A stretch of DNA of 49,468 nt, from positions 1 to 49,468 of the forward strand of contig QANA01000038.1 of assembly GCA_003149735.1 (NCBI GenBank), written 5' to 3'. Made by a program: the position numbers and the translations under genes. This document shows positions 13,856-22,363 of the stretch, piece by piece. The stretch comes from Clostridiales bacterium. GTDB lineage: Bacteria > Bacillota_A > Clostridia > Christensenellales > Christensenellaceae. How positions within the stretch are numbered: the first letter of the stretch is position 1; each line of letters starts with the position of its first letter. The notes beneath the pieces are model-generated. The model did not search any database. It was not told the DNA's origin and saw nothing but the letters and a program-made list of their open reading frames with translations.

Positions 13856-16201
13856 TTAAACCTTATTAACCGGTTTGGTAATACGGGCCGCCAGCACTGT
13901 CATATCATCACCGGCCAATCCGCCACTTGATTGCTGCGCTGCAGTAAGAATCATTTCTGCTGCTTCTGTAGCATTGCGCAGCCGGGCAGCTCGGCGAATC
14001 GCTTCATGCAGTTCATCATCCTTATCTTCCAAATCTGCAATTCCATCAGTAAACATAATAATCGTATCTCCCGGTTCCAGCTTTGCTTCATAAACGATTG
14101 GTTCATATTCTTCCAGAATGCCCATCGGCAGACTTCCCGCCTTCAGTTTTCGCATGCCTCTCTCTCCCACTACATAGGAATGTGGAGCTCCGATCTTAAT
14201 GAATCGTGCTGTCCCCTCCACCAAATCCAGCATTGCCAGATCCAGTGTAGAATAAATATCATCACTGCTGCTCAAAATCAGCAGTTTATTGATGATATCA
14301 ATAATCGCCTGTTCCTCAAACCCAACTTTATAAAAATCTTCCATTAATGATACCGCCATGCGGCTCTCTCTGGCTGCCCGAGCTCCGCTGCCCATGCCAT
14401 CACATAACAGCAGCATATAACGCCCATCTTTCAAAGCTTCATGGGAATAAGCATCGCCGGAAATTTCACTGCCCGATTTGGCTGCAGAAGCCGCTCCGAT
14501 TTGCACAGAAAATGTGCGTGCTGTTTCAAAGCTCAATCGCCAAATTTTCCCCTTATCATCCTGGCGCAGTGGTATGCACAGCCGACGCAGCTGTTGCCCG
14601 CAGGCTTTTGCCGCCGCCTTTTGTGCATTATATTCCGCAGCCTCGGGGCGATTAGTCTTGATCAAAATGTCTACCCTGGTAATTCCCTGTTCTGAAGTAA
14701 CTGCAACTTCTCGTACGTCCAGCAGAGCTTTATCGCATTCCGACCGTATTGCATCCTGCAATTCTTTGGAAAAACGGATATCTTTTTGTATATCTTTCGC
14801 CAGATTCTGTATAACGCTGCTGGTTCCTTTCATTTGCAATGCAATTGCTTCTCTGCTGCCAACCAAGCGCTTTTCCCAACGGCTGTTAATTTCAAATCGT
14901 TCATAGACTTCTTTCGCTGTTGCCAGCAATTTGGAAGCACGCAGGCATTTTTTCGCCAGCCGCCCCAAATCCTTTTCCCGGATAATGCCTTTTTCCCGAT
15001 AAACGTCATACAGCTTCTGCATCAATTCATACGTATGATCAAAATCCTCATGCCAACAACCTTTATAAAAAGTGCAACCCCGGCAGGCAATATCCGGAAT
15101 ATCTGCAATAGAATAAGAAATCTTTTCAATTTTTTCCGGCTCTGCCGTTTCGGAAATCAATTCTGCCGCTTCAGCAAAAATGCCCGCCGCTTCTGTCAGG
15201 CGTCCAAAGGTCAATTCTCGAAAACGCTGCTGTTTCAGATTCCATTGCTGCTCCTGCAGCATATTAGCATCTACATATTCTGCCAGATGATTCAGCAGTC
15301 GCCCGGGCAGCAACACAAACAGTAACGTACCAATTCCGATGCTGATCAATGCCGGAACTGAAATCTGCCCATAACCGATATATACCGCACCTAAGATTCC
15401 GGCAACTGCTCCTCCTCCTGCACAAGCCCATTTTCCATAATTTCTGCAGATTCCGGCCGCCATACCCAGAATACCCATATAACCGATATATAGACCGTCT
15501 GTCCCTGCAATAGTGCTGGCAAACGCCGCCGTCGCTCCGGCAGCCGCTCCAATGGCTGCTCCGCCAGCATAACCGGCCGTAAAAGCAATACAGGCGCACA
15601 ATACTTCCCTCAAATATATGCCATAGAGTCCCAGATTGCCCAACCCCATAATGCAAATCAAGCCGCAAAAACATAGGCTGATCAGCTGTTCGTCACTATA
15701 AACCCGGCTGCGTTCTTCCTTGCCAAGCGCGCCAAAAGCCTTGTCCATCACCAAAACCATCAATATCGTAATGATCAATTCCAGCAAAGATGCTGCTACT
15801 GCCAACAGCATCTGCAATCGGAAGGCAATCGTACCTGCCAGATAAGCAAGCAAGGCAATTCCACAACATAACCAATAGGATTCCTGAAGCTTAAGGCAGC
15901 TTGCCATGATAATCAGAGCTGCACAGATTGCAACCACAGAAAAACAATAAGCAGGCTGCTGCATACCGCCTGCGCTCAAAGCCAGCGCCGTAAATACACC
16001 GCCTGCTGCCATATAGGGATTTACAGCCCCTGCATTGCGGTAAGCAGCTAACATATAGGCGATTCCAAATGGATAAATTACCTGTTCAATATTGACTCTG
16101 CCGATCAGCATACCGCCTGCAAAGGCGGCCAACAGCCGAATTGCACTGTTTCTGCTGATACCGATTGTCAGCCGCCTCTGATTCCGTTCATCTTTTTGCA
16201 T
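13856..16201 (-). CDS. spoIIE: Stage II sporulation protein E (membrane PP2C phosphatase)
   Basis: 781 residues from ATG 16201, chosen for the AGGTGGA site 7 nt upstream. Residues about 15-300 hold around ten membrane helices, followed by a central region with CRGCTFYKGCWHED. The C-terminal PP2C domain (about 560-775) shows SGDAYSHEALKDGRYMLLLC, DGMGSGARAARES and DTIIMFTDGIADLED, whose Asp residues bind the metals. In Bacillus SpoIIE dephosphorylates SpoIIAA at the polar septum, which activates sigma-F in the forespore. It is the only gene in its transcript as far as can be seen. Confidence 0.96.
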   Translation of the reverse strand: MQKDERNQRRLTIGISRNSAIRLLAAFAGGMLIGRVNIEQVIYPFGIAYMLAAYRNAGAVNPYMAAGGVFTALALSAGGMQQPAYCFSVVAICAALIIMASCLKLQESYWLCCGIALLAYLAGTIAFRLQMLLAVAASLLELIITILMVLVMDKAFGALGKEERSRVYSDEQLISLCFCGLICIMGLGNLGLYGIYLREVLCACIAFTAGYAGGAAIGAAAGATAAFASTIAGTDGLYIGYMGILGMAAGICRNYGKWACAGGGAVAGILGAVYIGYGQISVPALISIGIGTLLFVLLPGRLLNHLAEYVDANMLQEQQWNLKQQRFRELTFGRLTEAAGIFAEAAELISETAEPEKIEKISYSIADIPDIACRGCTFYKGCWHEDFDHTYELMQKLYDVYREKGIIREKDLGRLAKKCLRASKLLATAKEVYERFEINSRWEKRLVGSREAIALQMKGTSSVIQNLAKDIQKDIRFSKELQDAIRSECDKALLDVREVAVTSEQGITRVDILIKTNRPEAAEYNAQKAAAKACGQQLRRLCIPLRQDDKGKIWRLSFETARTFSVQIGAASAAKSGSEISGDAYSHEALKDGRYMLLLCDGMGSGARAARESRMAVSLMEDFYKVGFEEQAIIDIINKLLILSSSDDIYSTLDLAMLDLVEGTARFIKIGAPHSYVVGERGMRKLKAGSLPMGILEEYEPIVYEAKLEPGDTIIMFTDGIADLEDKDDELHEAIRRAARLRNATEAAEMILTAAQQSSGGLAGDDMTVLAARITKPVNKV

Positions 16202-16331
16202 ACCCGTTCCACCTGCCAACCAAATATATTTATTTGAATGGTTTTATTACAACATGCATACCCGGCGAAATGTGTCGGCTTCTGGTATCCTCTTTATTTA
16301 GAACTTTTCCTATCTTTTTCGCGGTTCTATT

Positions 16332-16613
16332 TTACATCAGCGTTTTAGCAATTGCTTCCAATTTCTTTCTCTGCTCTGCATTCATCATAGGTGCCACTTG
16401 CTCCATAAAATTCCGCATGGTTTCCTGATTAAAAGAACCATCCTTTTTTCCCCGATTGATTTCCGCTTTCAGCTGCGCCATTAATTGTGCATCGCTTTTT
16501 CCCTGAAATTGTTCGGCCTGTTTCAATATTTGTTCTGCCTGCGCCTGTTGCTTCGGGCTGGCCTTTTGGGGTGTCTTTTGATTTGCAAAACTCTTTAAAT
16601 CTCTTTTTGCCAT
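16332..16613 (-). CDS. Small helical protein of unknown function, upstream of spoIIE
   Basis: 93 residues with a strong AGGAGG site 8 nt before ATG 16613. The N-terminal third is basic and Gln-rich (KQQAQAEQILKQAEQF). The rest is predicted helical and holds KKDGSFNQETMRNFMEQVAP followed by MMNAEQRKKLEAI. No membrane segment or signal peptide. The KDG..NQ.T run recurs in the divergent gene at 16747, which suggests a shared module. Location next to spoIIE makes a sporulation link possible but unproven. Confidence 0.7.
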   Translation of the reverse strand: MAKRDLKSFANQKTPQKASPKQQAQAEQILKQAEQFQGKSDAQLMAQLKAEINRGKKDGSFNQETMRNFMEQVAPMMNAEQRKKLEAIAKTLM

Positions 16614-16746
16614 CTGCTATCCCTCCTTAAGATTTGCAATCCATCGCTCATAAGCATTGTATGCATCGGTGGGAGAATTGTGCACATTATTCTTTTGCCT
16701 CGCATAGGATGATATGAGTTTATAATTATGGAAGGAGAAAAATATC

Positions 16747-17376
16747 GTGAAATACCCCCGTCGCCCACCACATCCCCATCAGGAATGTGTCATTTCCAAC
16801 AAATGCAAGGTTCGTCCATCCCAACAAGCTTGTTTTCCCGAACCGGAACAGCTTTGTTTTTCCCCTTCTTTACTGATGCTGCTTTCTTATGTGTATAAAG
16901 ATGGTTTTGTCAATCAGGCCACTATTGGTATGATCCGTGATATTCTTCCCTATTTAGGCAAACAAGACGCACAGGCTGCGCGATATCTGCTACAGGCAGG
17001 TGATGCCGCGCGGGAATTAGCCGCACACCCTTGCCTGAAATCCCCTCAGCCACAACCGCAGCGTTGCTGGTTAACTCAAAATGAACGTTTATTGGGATTA
17101 TTGGACACTTTAAAAAAGTATGGCGGTCAAAACAGTGCACGTGCTTTCGAACAGTTAAAAAAATACATTCTTTTACGGGAAAAATTGCTGCGCATGAAAA
17201 ACTGTGGCCTGGATGCCTCTACATTGCCGGATATCGCTGCATTGCTGGATAAACACAGCACCGGTTCTGCTGCCCAGCTTCAAAAAGCCATGGCGATGGC
17301 CAATGCGCTTTCCGGCATGCACACAGGTTCCAACCTGATGCAAGCCATGCAAATGCTTCAAACTTTTCAAACGTAA
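16747..17376 (+). CDS. Cys/His-rich N-terminus, helical protein of unknown function
   Basis: 209 residues starting at GTG 16747 with GAAGGAG at 16731-16737. The N-terminal 40 residues are rich in P, H and C (Cys14, Cys20, Cys29, Cys37), possibly a metal site. Helical segments follow, including YKDGFVNQATIGMIRDILPY (about 50-69), which resembles the run in the divergent gene on the other side of the shared 133-bp gap, and LGLLDTLKKYGGQNSARAF. The C-terminus is Met/Gln-rich (LMQAMQMLQTFQT). I do not recognise the family. Confidence 0.7.
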   Translation: MKYPRRPPHPHQECVISNKCKVRPSQQACFPEPEQLCFSPSLLMLLSYVYKDGFVNQATIGMIRDILPYLGKQDAQAARYLLQAGDAARELAAHPCLKSPQPQPQRCWLTQNERLLGLLDTLKKYGGQNSARAFEQLKKYILLREKLLRMKNCGLDASTLPDIAALLDKHSTGSAAQLQKAMAMANALSGMHTGSNLMQAMQMLQTFQT

Positions 17377-17394
17377 CTTTTTCCTATTTATCTG

Positions 17395-17438
17395 TCAAAA
17401 AAATGCCCACCCAATACAGGGTGGGCGTTTTTCTATTT
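17395..17438 (+). terminator. Bidirectional terminator
   Basis: GCCCACCC (17405-17412) / GGGTGGGC (17419-17426) with GTTTTTC on the plus side and ATTTTTTT on the minus side. It serves the unknown plus-strand gene and cinA. Confidence 0.92.
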
Positions 17439-17511
17439 TAACAAATTTTCCAAGAACAGATCATCATTCTCGAAGCTATGAGTTCCAGTCAGACTGGCGC
17501 ATATTTCCGCC

Positions 17512-18783
17512 TTACGCTTTCCTCTCAGTCTTTAACAGGTTCGCCGCTTGAATGGCCAGCCGCAGCGCATGTTGCGTTGCCGCAAAGCGCAATGCATCTC
17601 TGCTCATTCCGTTATGCCCGGGAAGATATTTTTCCACTTCACAATAAAGATCCGAATCCACAGCGATGTAGATAAGTCCTACCGGCTTTTCCGGTGTGCC
17701 GCCACCCGGGCCTGCAATTCCGGTAATTCCTATGCCGATTTCCGCACCCGAAACAACCCTTGCACCTTTCGCCATCTGAGCTGCCACTTCTGGAGAAACC
17801 GCCCCCAATCGTTCCAAATCCGTATGATCTACGCCCAGTACTTTTTCCTTCATTCCGTTCGCATATGTGCAGACGCCAAACTCAAAAACTTCCGAAGCCC
17901 CGGCAACATCTGTAATACGTTTGGAGAGCAATCCACCCGTACAACTTTCAGCCGTAGCAATTTTAGCTTTTTTTTCCCGGAGCAGTTTCACCAATGCCGT
18001 TTCCTGATTTCCGATATCAATACCGTAAATATATTCTCCCATTTCTCTCTGGATTTCTTCGACAATTGGCTGTATCATCTGGTAGCCCTGTTCCCGGTTC
18101 TCTGCCAATGCGGTAATACGCAATTGTACTTCCCCCTGCTTCGCATAAGGGGCAACTGTAGGGTTGTCACTACGCTCCATCAATGCTTTTAAGCGATATT
18201 CCACCGCACTTTCCCCAATCCCATGAAGATGCAGCGTCCGGGAAACCAGCACATGATCACTGCGCTGTGCCAGCCAGGGCCGCACATAGCGTTCAAACAT
18301 CGTCTTCATTTCAAAGGGAGGACCCGGCAATAAAATCGCCGTCTTTCCATCTTTTTCCAAAGCAAGCCCGGGTGCCGTTCCCGCATCATTTTGAAAAATC
18401 ACTGCATGTTCCGGCATTTGTGCTTGCTTTAAATTATTGGGCGTTGCTTCCATTCCCTTCGCCATAAAAAAATCAGCAATTCGCTGCCGGGAGCATTCGT
18501 CTATATGCATGCTTTCCCCAAAGTATGCAGCCACCGTTTCTTTTGTCAGGTCATCATAGGTTGGCCCAAGTCCGCCAGTCATCACTACCATATCTGCCCT
18601 GGAAAATGCCAGCACCAAACTTTCCTGCAGACGGCCAGGGTTATCTCCCACTACCGATTGATGGTATACTTCTATCCCCAGCGCAGCCAATTCTGCAGCC
18701 AGATAAGCCGCATTGGTATTGACGATATCTCCCAGCAGGATCTCCGTTCCTACGCATAAAATTTCCGCTTTGATGTGTTTCAT
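17512..18783 (-). CDS. cinA: CinA: ADP-ribose pyrophosphatase-like/nicotinamide mononucleotide deamidase
   Basis: 423 residues, two-domain form. The N-terminal molybdopterin-binding-like domain (about 4-170) shows ILCVGTEILLGDIVNTNA and VVMTGGLGPTYDDLT. The C-terminal PncC deamidase domain (about 260-420) shows ATAESCTGGLLSKRITDVAG and GIGITGIAGPGGGTPEKPVG. It recycles nicotinamide mononucleotide in pyridine nucleotide salvage; the old competence/damage name comes from Streptococcus and is not supported here by a recA neighbour. CGGAGG lies before ATG 18783. Confidence 0.95.
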   Translation of the reverse strand: MKHIKAEILCVGTEILLGDIVNTNAAYLAAELAALGIEVYHQSVVGDNPGRLQESLVLAFSRADMVVMTGGLGPTYDDLTKETVAAYFGESMHIDECSRQRIADFFMAKGMEATPNNLKQAQMPEHAVIFQNDAGTAPGLALEKDGKTAILLPGPPFEMKTMFERYVRPWLAQRSDHVLVSRTLHLHGIGESAVEYRLKALMERSDNPTVAPYAKQGEVQLRITALAENREQGYQMIQPIVEEIQREMGEYIYGIDIGNQETALVKLLREKKAKIATAESCTGGLLSKRITDVAGASEVFEFGVCTYANGMKEKVLGVDHTDLERLGAVSPEVAAQMAKGARVVSGAEIGIGITGIAGPGGGTPEKPVGLIYIAVDSDLYCEVEKYLPGHNGMSRDALRFAATQHALRLAIQAANLLKTERKA

Positions 18784-18841
18784 ATCTGTTTCCTCCGATT
18801 TTTTATTTTACTACGGTTACAGCAACTTTTCCATATTTTTA

Positions 18842-18885
18842 AAACAGAAAACAGCCGCGCGGCACCCCTGTGCGCACACGGCTAT
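18842..18885 (-). terminator. Terminator of the spoVA transcript
   Basis: Minus strand AGCCGTG... pairs with ...CGCGGCT in a GC-rich stem (18853-18883) followed by GTTTTCTGTTTT. It overlaps the stop codon of the small downstream frame. Confidence 0.7.
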
Positions 18886-19160
18886 CTTTTCTTATATCGA
18901 TCTACAAGCTTTTGCAATTTTTCAGGCAACCTGATTTCCAGATTATCCCATAAGACCAGTATGATTTTCCACAAAACACTCAAAGTGCCAATGGTATATC
19001 CGTAACGGGCTGTTTGCAGCAGTTTGTAAAATACATCCCGCAAGAATGCTTCCGTTTCATTCGGCAGATATCTATTTCTTAACTTTCGGTTGGAAAAGAA
19101 TAGAGACAAGATACCCGAAAAAGACTGCCGCGGCAATGCCTGCTGCAGTCGCTGTAACAC
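18882..19160 (-). CDS. Possible small protein at the end of the spoVA operon, start uncertain
   Basis: The open frame reaches back to ATG 19160, but its first 30 residues lie inside spoVAE in another frame and look like read-out of that gene. After the spoVAE stop (19072) the frame continues for about 60 residues (from LPNETEAFLRDVFYKLLQ) with a hydrophobic run GYTIGTLSVLWKIILVLWD and a basic end. No good ribosome site is seen; TTG 19043 with GGAAG upstream is one option. It could be a real small membrane protein or chance. Confidence 0.35.
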   Translation of the reverse strand: MLQRLQQALPRQSFSGILSLFFSNRKLRNRYLPNETEAFLRDVFYKLLQTARYGYTIGTLSVLWKIILVLWDNLEIRLPEKLQKLVDRYKKR

Positions 19161-19428
19161 CTCCTAAAAAAACACCTAATAGCCCTTGTTCGTCTACTGC
19201 TTTAAATACGCCCTTAGCCAAGGAATACCCAAAGCCGGTCAACGGCACTGTTGCACCGGCTCCACCAAACTCTACAATAGGTTTGTAAATACCTAAAGCC
19301 GTCAGAATTACACCGCTGGTTACAAAAGTAACCAGTATGCGAGCCGGAGTCATATTGGTCAATGAGATAAGCAATTGACCGATTATGCAAATGGCTCCAC
19401 CTACCAAAAAAGCTTTGACATAATCCAT
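19072..19428 (-). CDS. spoVAE: Stage V sporulation protein AE (dipicolinate channel component)
   Basis: 118 residues from ATG 19428, the normal size; GGGTGG lies upstream and spoVAD stops 5 nt earlier. The protein is hydrophobic: MDYVKAFLVGGAICIIGQLL, ARILVTFVTSGVILTALGIY, EFGGAGATVPLTGFGYSLAK and a last helix. It resembles SpoVAC in sequence (GGAICxxGQ, GAGxxVPxTGF), as is known for the family. SpoVA proteins move dipicolinic acid into the forespore and out at germination. Confidence 0.95.
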   Translation of the reverse strand: MDYVKAFLVGGAICIIGQLLISLTNMTPARILVTFVTSGVILTALGIYKPIVEFGGAGATVPLTGFGYSLAKGVFKAVDEQGLLGVFLGGVTATAAGIAAAVFFGYLVSILFQPKVKK

Positions 19429-19433
19429 GTATG

Positions 19434-20453
19434 TTAATCCACCCTTTCCAGTTCGATCACATGTGCAATACCGGGAATGCTTTCTCCCTGCTGCACACTG
19501 GTAGTAGACATCATAGCACCTGTTGCCGTAAACAGCACTCGCCGATAAGCCCCTTGCTCCAATTGCCGAAGAATATATCCGTTGAGCACCACTGCGCAGC
19601 AGCCGCAACCACTAGCTCCACACCGTTTGCTCTTCATACCTGCATAGATCATGCTTCCGCAGTCTTTATGTACACCGGTCAAATCTGTACCACAGCGCAT
19701 AGCCATGTTCACCATCAATTTACTGCCAAACATGCCTAAATCCCCCGTAAAAATGGCGTCATAGTCCTGCGGCTGTGTTCCTCGATTCTGCAGATGCGTC
19801 AAAATACTTTGTGCTGCAGCAGGCGCCATGGCCGCTCCCATATTATTGGCATCATTAATGCCGAAATCCACGCATCGTCCTACGGTCAATGCACGAATTG
19901 CTACCTGATTCTCCTCTTTCTCAGAAGAAATTACCGTTGCGCCTGCGCCTGTTACCGTATCCTGCCCAGTAGGTGGTTTCGGCGTTCCCAACTCCAATGG
20001 AAAACGAAATTGCCGCTCTGCCGTAGCATAATGGCTGCTGGCCGCGCAAAGGATATTTTTTCCAAACCCGCCATCTATCAGCATACTGCCCATAGCAAGC
20101 GTCTGGGCCATGCCGGAGCAGGCACCGTATATTCCCAAAAAAGGAATTCCCAGATCCCTGGCAGAATAAGAAGCGGTAATGATCTGATTGAGCAAATCTC
20201 CACCCAGCAGTAAATCAATCTCGCCGATAGAGAGCCCTGCATCCTCAATTGCTTTCTTGCAGGCGCTCATAAAAAACTTCTTTTCCGCAAATTCAAAACT
20301 CTTCTCGCCCCATTTAGCATCTTCGGCTTTGATATCAAAATATTCCGCCAATGGCCCTTTCGCCTCTTCTTGTCCGACAGCAGAGCCTTTGCCCCGAATA
20401 TAGACCGGCCGCTCCAGTAACATGGTTCCTTCCGTTAATATTTTTTGACTCAT
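19434..20453 (-). CDS. spoVAD: Stage V sporulation protein AD (dipicolinate-binding, thiolase fold)
   Basis: 339 residues. Family signatures are RPVYIRGKGSAVG, DLLLGGDLLNQIITASYSAR, GIYGACSGMAQTLAMGSMLI, FGINDANNMGAAMAPAAA, and CGASGCGCCAVVLNGYIL. SpoVAD is a soluble thiolase-like protein that binds dipicolinate at the inner forespore membrane and works with SpoVAC and SpoVAE. GAGGAG precedes ATG 20453; gap to spoVAC is 12 nt. Confidence 0.97.
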   Translation of the reverse strand: MSQKILTEGTMLLERPVYIRGKGSAVGQEEAKGPLAEYFDIKAEDAKWGEKSFEFAEKKFFMSACKKAIEDAGLSIGEIDLLLGGDLLNQIITASYSARDLGIPFLGIYGACSGMAQTLAMGSMLIDGGFGKNILCAASSHYATAERQFRFPLELGTPKPPTGQDTVTGAGATVISSEKEENQVAIRALTVGRCVDFGINDANNMGAAMAPAAAQSILTHLQNRGTQPQDYDAIFTGDLGMFGSKLMVNMAMRCGTDLTGVHKDCGSMIYAGMKSKRCGASGCGCCAVVLNGYILRQLEQGAYRRVLFTATGAMMSTTSVQQGESIPGIAHVIELERVD

Positions 20454-20465
20454 GATTCCGTCTCC

Positions 20466-20933
20466 TCATGCCATACCCAAAATCTTTAAAACATAGTAGA
20501 CTAACCCTACTATGATAGAGGAGCTGATACCATAAACCAATACCGGGCCGGCAATGGTAAACAATTTCGCTCCTACACCCAATACATAACCTTCTGCCTT
20601 AAATTCCAATGCCGGAGATACAACCGAGTTGGAAAATCCGGTAATGGGAACAATGCTGCCTGCGCCGGCAAAATTGCCAATTACATCATATACGCCAAGT
20701 CCGGTCAACAATGCCCCCAGAAAGATCAAAGTAATACTGGTAAAAGCACCGACCCCATTTTCATCTAAATGCAATGTATATTGTGCAAAATTGCGCAAGG
20801 CCTGCCCCAAAGTGCAGATTGCGCCTCCTACAAAAAATGCGCGTATACACTCGGATACAACTTTGGATTTCGGCATTTCTTTTTTTACATAGGCATTATA
20901 ATTTCCCATTTTAAGCTGTTCTCTGATATTCAT
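20466..20933 (-). CDS. spoVAC: Stage V sporulation protein AC (mechanosensitive dipicolinate channel)
   Basis: 155 residues with four or so membrane helices: FFVGGAICTLGQALRNF, TSITLIFLGALLTGLGVYD, IGNFAGAGSIVPITGFSNSV and the C-terminal SSSIIVGLVYYVLKILG. The N-terminal 20 residues are polar, as usual. In Bacillus SpoVAC behaves as a channel for dipicolinate release. Its ATG shares a base with the stop of a 43-codon gene upstream (TAATG). Confidence 0.96.
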   Translation of the reverse strand: MNIREQLKMGNYNAYVKKEMPKSKVVSECIRAFFVGGAICTLGQALRNFAQYTLHLDENGVGAFTSITLIFLGALLTGLGVYDVIGNFAGAGSIVPITGFSNSVVSPALEFKAEGYVLGVGAKLFTIAGPVLVYGISSSIIVGLVYYVLKILGMA

Positions 20934-21064
20934 TATGCCTTTTTTTCACCTCTGGCAGCAGCCGTATTTTCCATCTGCTGTGCACGAATTTCCGGCTGAT
21001 TGGGCACTTCCTTACCGGAAAGATCGTCCAGTGGAATCTCCTTATATTCTTTTTCGTTCTGCAT
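20933..21064 (-). CDS. 43-residue charged protein leading the spoVA operon
   Basis: A short gene from ATG 21064 to TAA 20933-20935. The site GAGGAG lies 6 nt before the ATG, which is the best Shine-Dalgarno of the operon. The stop overlaps the spoVAC start as TAATG, so the two are translationally coupled. The product (MQNEKEYKEIPLDDLSGKEV at the start, ending AAARGEKKA) is polar with no membrane helix or signal peptide. I do not recognise it. It is not one of the classical Bacillus SpoVA proteins. AA and AB are absent here. Confidence 0.72.
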   Translation of the reverse strand: MQNEKEYKEIPLDDLSGKEVPNQPEIRAQQMENTAAARGEKKA

Positions 21065-21100
21065 ATTCGACTCCTCATTGCAAATACTTTTCTTGTTGGC

Positions 21101-21130
21101 TATTGTGCGCAAAATTTTCTCTTTTATTCT
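21101..21130 (-). promoter_or_regulatory. Candidate forespore sigma (G/F-type) promoter of the spoVA operon
   Basis: Minus strand -35-like AGAATA (21125-21130), 17-nt spacer, -10-like CACAATA (21101-21107), resembling the sigma-G pattern of TGAATA and CATAATA. Distance to the first ATG is 37 nt. No sigma-A pair of similar quality is present. Confidence 0.35.
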
Positions 21131-21160
21131 CTTTTTCCGCCCTTCCGGCGTTGCCGCGCA

Positions 21161-21189
21161 TTGAAAAGAGTTATAAAAAATGCTAAAAT
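21161..21189 (+). promoter_or_regulatory. Sigma-A promoter of the cysteine desulfurase-thiI operon
   Basis: -35 TTGAAA (21161-21166), 17-nt spacer, -10 TAAAAT (21184-21189) with an upstream TG (TGC-TAAAAT). It lies 33 nt before the ATG. Confidence 0.75.
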
Positions 21190-21221
21190 AAAAAGAATCT
21201 TTTCAGATTGGAAGTGACACT

Positions 21222-22358
21222 ATGATTTATTTGGATAACGCTGCCACTACACAACCGGCTTCTTGCCTGCAAACATTGTTTGCGCAATATTGCACAGAAA
21301 GTTGGCACAATCCTTCCGCTATGTACTTGCCCGCAGTTCAGGCAGAACAGAAATTGGATGCTGCCCGCACATTGCTGAAAAATATCATTCATGCACAGGA
21401 AGCTATCTTCACTTCCTGCGGCACAGAAGGTTCCAATACCGTTATTTTCAACGGTTGGCAGAAACGCGGCTCCACCAAACGCCATTTTATTACTTCCGCC
21501 TATGAACATCCCTGTGTTTACGAATGTTTTCGTCAATTGGAACAGCAGGGGCATAGAGTGGATTTTGTCAAAGCCGGAAAAAGTGGCATTATTTCGCCAG
21601 AAGCTGTGGCAGAACTGGTTTGCGAGGATACCGCATTGGTAGCAATTATGCATGTCAACAACGAAACCGGTGCTGTCAACGATATCTGTGCAATTGCAGA
21701 CGCCGTAAAAGTGAAAAATCCTCAAACATTGTTTTATGCGGACGGTGTTCAGGCTTTCTTGCGTGTTCCATTTGATATGATGGCTTCCAAAGTGGATTAC
21801 TATACAGCCAGTGCTCATAAAGTGCATGGCCTTAAAGGAACTGGCATTCTCTTTTTTAAAAAAGGAACGCCCCTTAAAGCTTATCTGCTGGGCGGAGGGC
21901 AGGAAAATACCCTGCGCAGCGGGACTGAAAATACCTTCGGCATTCTCGCCTTTGCAGAAGCCGCGCATGATTTTTTACAAAACCATGCGCAAAAATTAGC
22001 GCACATGGCCCAATTAAAACATATGCTCTGCACCACCCTGATGCAGGCAAAAGGAGCTTACTGTATCACGCCCGAATGCTCTGCACCACATATTCTCAAT
22101 ATGGCCTTCGAGGGCATGCGCGGCGAAGTATTGCTGCATTTATTGGAAAAGGATGGCATATGTATTGCCACCGGTTCTGCCTGCTCTTCCAAAAAACGCA
22201 GCTTCCGCGTTCACGAATCGGTCGGGCTCAGCCCTGCTCTGGCAGAATGTGCTGTTCGCTTTAGTTTTTGCCCGGATAATACACCGGAAGAGATCCAATA
22301 TACCGCTCAAAAAACCATTGCTGCCCTTCAGAAGTTCCAGGGCTTTATAAGGAGATAA
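21222..22358 (+). CDS. Cysteine desulfurase (NifS/IscS family)
   Basis: 378 residues, PLP-dependent. MIYLDNAATTQP is the family start; His96 lies in the YEHP motif, Lys200 in TASAHKVHGLKGTG forms the Schiff base, and Cys321 in IATGSACSSKK carries the persulfide. It takes sulfur from cysteine. The gene directly after it is thiI (gap 5 nt), so this enzyme is probably the dedicated sulfur donor for tRNA 4-thiouridine, like the NifZ-ThiI pair in Bacillus, rather than an iron-sulfur assembly enzyme: no iscU/sufU is nearby. Confidence 0.93.
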   Translation: MIYLDNAATTQPASCLQTLFAQYCTESWHNPSAMYLPAVQAEQKLDAARTLLKNIIHAQEAIFTSCGTEGSNTVIFNGWQKRGSTKRHFITSAYEHPCVYECFRQLEQQGHRVDFVKAGKSGIISPEAVAELVCEDTALVAIMHVNNETGAVNDICAIADAVKVKNPQTLFYADGVQAFLRVPFDMMASKVDYYTASAHKVHGLKGTGILFFKKGTPLKAYLLGGGQENTLRSGTENTFGILAFAEAAHDFLQNHAQKLAHMAQLKHMLCTTLMQAKGAYCITPECSAPHILNMAFEGMRGEVLLHLLEKDGICIATGSACSSKKRSFRVHESVGLSPALAECAVRFSFCPDNTPEEIQYTAQKTIAALQKFQGFIRR

Positions 22359-22363
22359 CCATT

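Noticed and set aside
16202..16331. Spo0A box in front of spoIIE
   Set aside because: The closest match (TGTCGG) lacks the AA of the core, so a Spo0A-controlled promoter cannot be supported here.
16721..16726. TATAAT upstream of the plus-strand unknown gene
   Set aside because: It lies about 5 nt before the Shine-Dalgarno, so transcription would begin inside the ribosome site; no -35 either.
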